Origin: Pseudoduganella umbonata
Lineage (GTDB): Bacteria > Pseudomonadota > Gammaproteobacteria > Burkholderiales > Burkholderiaceae_D
Length of the DNA stretch: 64,000 nucleotides
Direction: 5' to 3'
NCBI RefSeq assembly: GCF_014192225.1
Contig: NZ_JACHXS010000006.1
Span: forward strand, 342,003 to 406,002
Shown here: piece by piece, positions 61,278-64,000 of the stretch
Position numbering within the stretch: the first letter of the stretch is position 1
How the letters are laid out: every line of letters starts with the position of its first letter
Translations under genes and position numbers: made by a program
Notes under the pieces: generated by a model
The model's database searches: none
What the model was told of the DNA's origin: nothing
The model's input: the letters and a program-made list of their open reading frames with translations, nothing else

Positions 61278-62381
61278 ATGTCCTCCAACACCACGTTCAA
61301 CATCACCCCCTCGACCACCCCGGCCTCGGCCGCCGACCGTGAACAAAAGCTGCAGGCCATCCAGTTCGGCCGCGTGTTCACCGATCACATGGCCGTCGTC
61401 AAGTACAGCAACGGCACCTGGCACGATCCGGAAGTGAAGGCCTACGGCCCGCTGTCGCTCGATCCGTCGGCTTCCGTGCTGCACTACGGCCAGGCGATCT
61501 TCGAGGGCTTCAAGGCTTACCGCCAGCCGGACAATTCCATCAGCCTGTTCCGCCCGGAGCAGAACGCCGAGCGTTTCAACCGCAGCGCGCATCGCCTGGC
61601 GATGCCGTCGATCCCGAAGGAGCTGTTCATCGGCGCGGCCGATGCGCTGGTGAAGATCGACCAGGCATGGGTGCCGGGCGGTTCCGGCGAGAGCCTGTAC
61701 CTGCGCCCGTTCATGATCGCCACCGATCCGTTCCTGGGCGTGCGGCCATCGAATGAATACCTGTTCCTGCTGATCGCGTCGCCGGCCGGCGAATACTTCC
61801 CGCAGGGCCTGAAGCCGGTCAGCGTGTGGGCCAGCAAGGAATACGTGCGCGCCGCGCCGGGCGGCACGGGCGAGGCGAAATGCGCCGGCAACTATGCGGC
61901 CAGCCTGCTGGCGCAGGCCGAGGCAACGCAGCACGGTTGCGACCAGGTGATCTGGCTCGATGCGATCGAGCGCGAGTACATCGAGGAAATGGGCGGCATG
62001 AACCTGTTCTTCGTGTACCGGAAAGAGGGCAAGCCGGTCATCGTCACGCCGCAGCTGACGGGCACGCTGCTGCCGGGCATTACGCGCTCGACCCTGCTGC
62101 AGCTGGCAGCCGACGAGGGTTACGCAGCGGAAGAACGGCGCCTGTCGTTGACGGAAGTGCGCGAGGCCATCGCCTCCGGCGAAATCTCCGAGGTGTTCGC
62201 CTGCGGCACCGCGGCCGTCATCACCCCGGTCGGGCTGATCAAGGGCCGCGGCTTTGAAGTCACCATCAACAGCAACGAGAACGGCCCGGTCGCGCTGGCC
62301 CTGCGCGATGCGCTGCTGGGCATCCAGCGCGGTACCGCGGCCGATACGCACGGCTGGCTGCACAAGGTCGCGCTGGCGTAA
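61278..62381 (+). CDS. ilvE: Branched-chain amino acid aminotransferase
   Basis: A 367-residue PLP enzyme of fold type IV that makes and breaks down Leu, Ile and Val by exchange with glutamate. GQAIFEGFKAYR, SLYLRPFMIATD, TGEAKCAGNYAAS (PLP lysine expected at Lys201), EYIEEMGGMNLFFV and FACGTAAVITPVG are the family blocks. The length and sequence match the longer type II BCAT group. The ATG at 61278 begins MSSNTTFNITPS; longer in-frame extensions run through the divergent effector gene and are not credible. Confidence 0.93.
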   Translation: MSSNTTFNITPSTTPASAADREQKLQAIQFGRVFTDHMAVVKYSNGTWHDPEVKAYGPLSLDPSASVLHYGQAIFEGFKAYRQPDNSISLFRPEQNAERFNRSAHRLAMPSIPKELFIGAADALVKIDQAWVPGGSGESLYLRPFMIATDPFLGVRPSNEYLFLLIASPAGEYFPQGLKPVSVWASKEYVRAAPGGTGEAKCAGNYAASLLAQAEATQHGCDQVIWLDAIEREYIEEMGGMNLFFVYRKEGKPVIVTPQLTGTLLPGITRSTLLQLAADEGYAAEERRLSLTEVREAIASGEISEVFACGTAAVITPVGLIKGRGFEVTINSNENGPVALALRDALLGIQRGTAADTHGWLHKVALA

Positions 62382-62532
62382 GTTCCCGGCAGGCTTGTTG
62401 CTCGAAATGGGGTGCGCCAGAGCGCCGCGCCGCCCCGTTCTTGAAGCGACTTTCCGCGGCGGCGGCAGCGCTGCCGGCGCGGTTTTCCCCGATATAATAC
62501 AAAGCAATATTGGTAACCCATAAGGAGCAATC

Positions 62533-62919
62533 ATGGCCGGATTCAGTATCAACCTCGAAGAAAAAACCCTGTCGAATGAAAATTTCCGCGAAGTGCTGTT
62601 CACCACGCCGCAAAGCCAGCTGGTCGTGATGACCCTGCAGGCCGGCGAGGAGATCGGCGCCGAAAAGCATGACGACACCGACCAGTTCATCCGCGTGGAA
62701 GCGGGGCAGGGCAAGGCCATCCTGGACGGCGAGGAACACGCGCTGGAAGACGGCGTCGGTGTGGTGATCCCGGCCGGCACGCATCACAACGTCATCAATA
62801 CGGGCAGCGAACCGCTCAAGCTGTACACGCTGTACACGCCGCCGGAGCACCCGGACGGCACGATCCACAAGGACAAGGCCGAGGCGGACGCCTACGAGGC
62901 CGAGCACGGTCACCACTGA
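62533..62919 (+). CDS. Small cupin-domain protein
   Basis: A 128-residue single-domain cupin preceded by AAGGAG. EIGAEKHDDTDQFIRVEAGQG and VVIPAGTHHNVINTG are the two cupin motifs, with His and Glu residues suited to bind a metal. The tail is His-rich (EAEHGHH). The substrate is unknown; such proteins range from isomerases to storage-like or regulatory roles. A terminator follows. Confidence 0.88.
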   Translation: MAGFSINLEEKTLSNENFREVLFTTPQSQLVVMTLQAGEEIGAEKHDDTDQFIRVEAGQGKAILDGEEHALEDGVGVVIPAGTHHNVINTGSEPLKLYTLYTPPEHPDGTIHKDKAEADAYEAEHGHH

Positions 62920-62950
62920 TGGCGGCGCCGCAAGGCGCCTTTGCATGGGA

Positions 62951-62983
62951 AAAGCGATACCGCCGAGGTGTCGCTTTTTTTTT
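62951..62983 (+). terminator. Rho-independent terminator after cupin gene
   Basis: AAAGCGATACC pairs with GGTGTCGCTTT (one T-G wobble) around a 5-base loop, followed by a run of nine T residues. Confidence 0.8.
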
Positions 62984-63054
62984 GGCGCTGTCACCCGAGC
63001 CTGTGGGGGGAACTGAACAATTCGCCGCAATCGCTGTCTCATATCGTATTGACG

Positions 63055-64000
63055 ATGGAGGCGGCGATGCACGACGGCGTTTTCAACAGCTTGCTGGAAC
63101 GATTGCGCGGGCAAATCGACGGGTTGTCCGGCGCCCAGTTGGCGACACTGCGTGCCCTGCTCGAGTCGGCCTCGTCATTGGCAACCTGTCTGGAACTGAT
63201 CGAAAAGTTCGGCCGGCCCTGCGATCGTTGTCCGCATTGCACGGCTATCCGCATCCATCGTCACGGCAGCTCTGGCGGCCTGCAACGTTACCGCTGCGTG
63301 ATGTGCCGCCGCACCTTCAATGCGTTGACCGGCACACCCTTCGCTTTCCTGCCTGCGCGGCAAATGGCTGCCTTTCCTGCAGGCGGTGCTGGATTCGCGC
63401 ACGGTCCGGGGGTGCCGCCAAAATCACCAGCATCCACCGCAACACCAGCTTTCGCTGGCGCCATCGTTTCATGGGCGCAGCACGGCACGACCGGCCACCC
63501 CGGCTGCAAGGCATTGTCGAGGCGGACGAAACCTATCTGCTCGAATCGCAAAAAGGCAGCCGGCACCTGGACCGGCCGGCGCGCCGGCGCGGCGGCAAGG
63601 CCAGGCGGCGCGGCATCTCCAACGAACTCGACTGCATTCTGGTGGCACGCGACCGTGACGGCAAAACCCGGCATTTCGTCTGCGGCCGCGGCCCGGTCAC
63701 GGCGCGGCAGCTGGCGCGCCACCTGACTCCGGTACTGGCTGCCGATGTCTTGCTGGTGTCGGACAGCGCTGCCGCTTACCGCACGTTCGCGCGCCGCGCC
63801 GGCATCCTGCATGAAGCAGTCAATCTGAGCGCAGGAGTGCGCACCCGCGGTGCCCTCCACCTGCAACACGTGAATGGCTATCACAGCCGCTTTCATGGCT
63901 GGCTATCGCGGTTCAATGGCGTGGCGAGCAAATACCTGCCGAACTACCTGGGCTGGCGCCATGGCCTCGACGGGCAGCGCTGGCTGGCTCCTGCAGACTG
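63055..64000 (+). pseudogene. Decayed IS1595-family transposase, runs off the window
   Basis: The N-terminal zinc ribbon reads CDRCPHC and YRCVMCRRTFNALTGTP in one frame. RGKWLPFLQAVLDSRTV continues in a second frame. AAKITSIHRNTSFRWRHRF, IVEADETYLLESQKG, VSDSAAAYRTF and HSRFHGWLSRFNGVASKYLP follow in a third. These are the ordered motifs of IS1595-type DDE transposases, so at least two frameshifts (near 63345-63360 and 63405-63415) break the gene. The 3' end is outside the window. The left terminal repeat was not identified but should lie between 62984 and 63055. Confidence 0.8.

Noticed and set aside
61053..62780. N-terminal extension of the phospholipase D frame on the minus strand through ilvE and the cupin gene
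   Set aside because: No protein-like sequence, no ribosome site, and antisense to conserved genes. ATG at 61052 has a good SD.
1..64000. SusC/SusD-type Bacteroidetes polysaccharide loci
   Set aside because: No SusD-like lipoprotein beside any receptor; the receptors are of the proteobacterial VVVTGFR type.
1..64000. tRNA, rRNA, riboswitch or CRISPR array
   Set aside because: No cloverleaf, rRNA core, riboswitch consensus or repeat-spacer array was recognised on reading both strands; a covariance-model scan was not possible.

Overview
The window is GC-rich and almost fully coding. It carries TonB-dependent receptors (TBDRs) with the VVVTGFR N-terminal motif, PEP-CTERM proteins ending in PEPATWAMLGVGLSGLM, RTX-type secreted proteins and many secreted glycosidases. 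This combination suggests a plant-polysaccharide-degrading betaproteobacterium of the Oxalobacteraceae (Massilia/Telluria/Duganella group). The assignment is an inference from protein style; no rRNA or tRNA gene was seen.

Layout. (1) 1-17783 is a pectin-oriented block: a partial GH43 (-), a CE8 pectin methylesterase, a very large GH43-like/GH35 beta-galactosidase, an SGNH esterase (-), two tandem paralogous TBDRs, an arylamine N-acetyltransferase (-) and a GH28 polygalacturonase-like enzyme (-). (2) 17995-23462 is a mixed segment: a small lipoprotein, an unknown protein, an OYE-family reductase divergent from a LysR regulator that overlaps a HisN-type phosphatase, and two paralogous EF-hand PEP-CTERM proteins. 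(3) 23687-41621 is a xyloglucan utilisation locus: XylR-type regulator, galM, SGNH-GH74 fusion, GH95 fucosidase, TBDR, GH35, GH31 alpha-xylosidase and GH3 beta-glucosidase, nearly all translationally overlapping. (4) 41890-45210 holds a ThuA-like protein and two RTX/type I-secreted proteins, one an M10 metalloprotease with a His-rich tail. (5) 45351-57203 is a second regulon around a LacI repressor. The minus operon is lacI-MFS-GH35; the divergent plus operon is TBDR-BNR_4-GH105-DUF2264. The gene set fits removal of Rha-GlcA-Gal side chains, as in arabinogalactan or gum arabic. (6) 57361-61052 is a Tle5-like phospholipase D effector with a Sel1-repeat putative immunity protein whose C-terminus appears frameshifted. 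(7) 61278-64000 carries a branched-chain aminotransferase, a cupin and a decayed IS1595-family transposase running off the end.

How the parts work together. Each carbohydrate block pairs outer-membrane TBDR import with secreted or periplasmic enzymes that trim oligosaccharides in order. In the xyloglucan block the endo-enzyme cuts the backbone, fucose, galactose and xylose are removed in turn, then cello-oligomers are hydrolysed and sugars epimerised. In the LacI block the capping rhamnose/uronate is removed, then unsaturated or saturated GlcA, then galactose, followed by MFS uptake. Candidate operators can be read for both regulators: a shared 17-mer upstream of xylR and of the GH74 gene, and two near-identical 18-bp palindromes flanking the lacI/TBDR divergent promoter.

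Between genes there are at least three families of dispersed palindromes (GGTGTCGGACACC; GACGGACCCTG...; GGGGTCAGACCCC...). All family assignments come from reading motifs; no database search was run.
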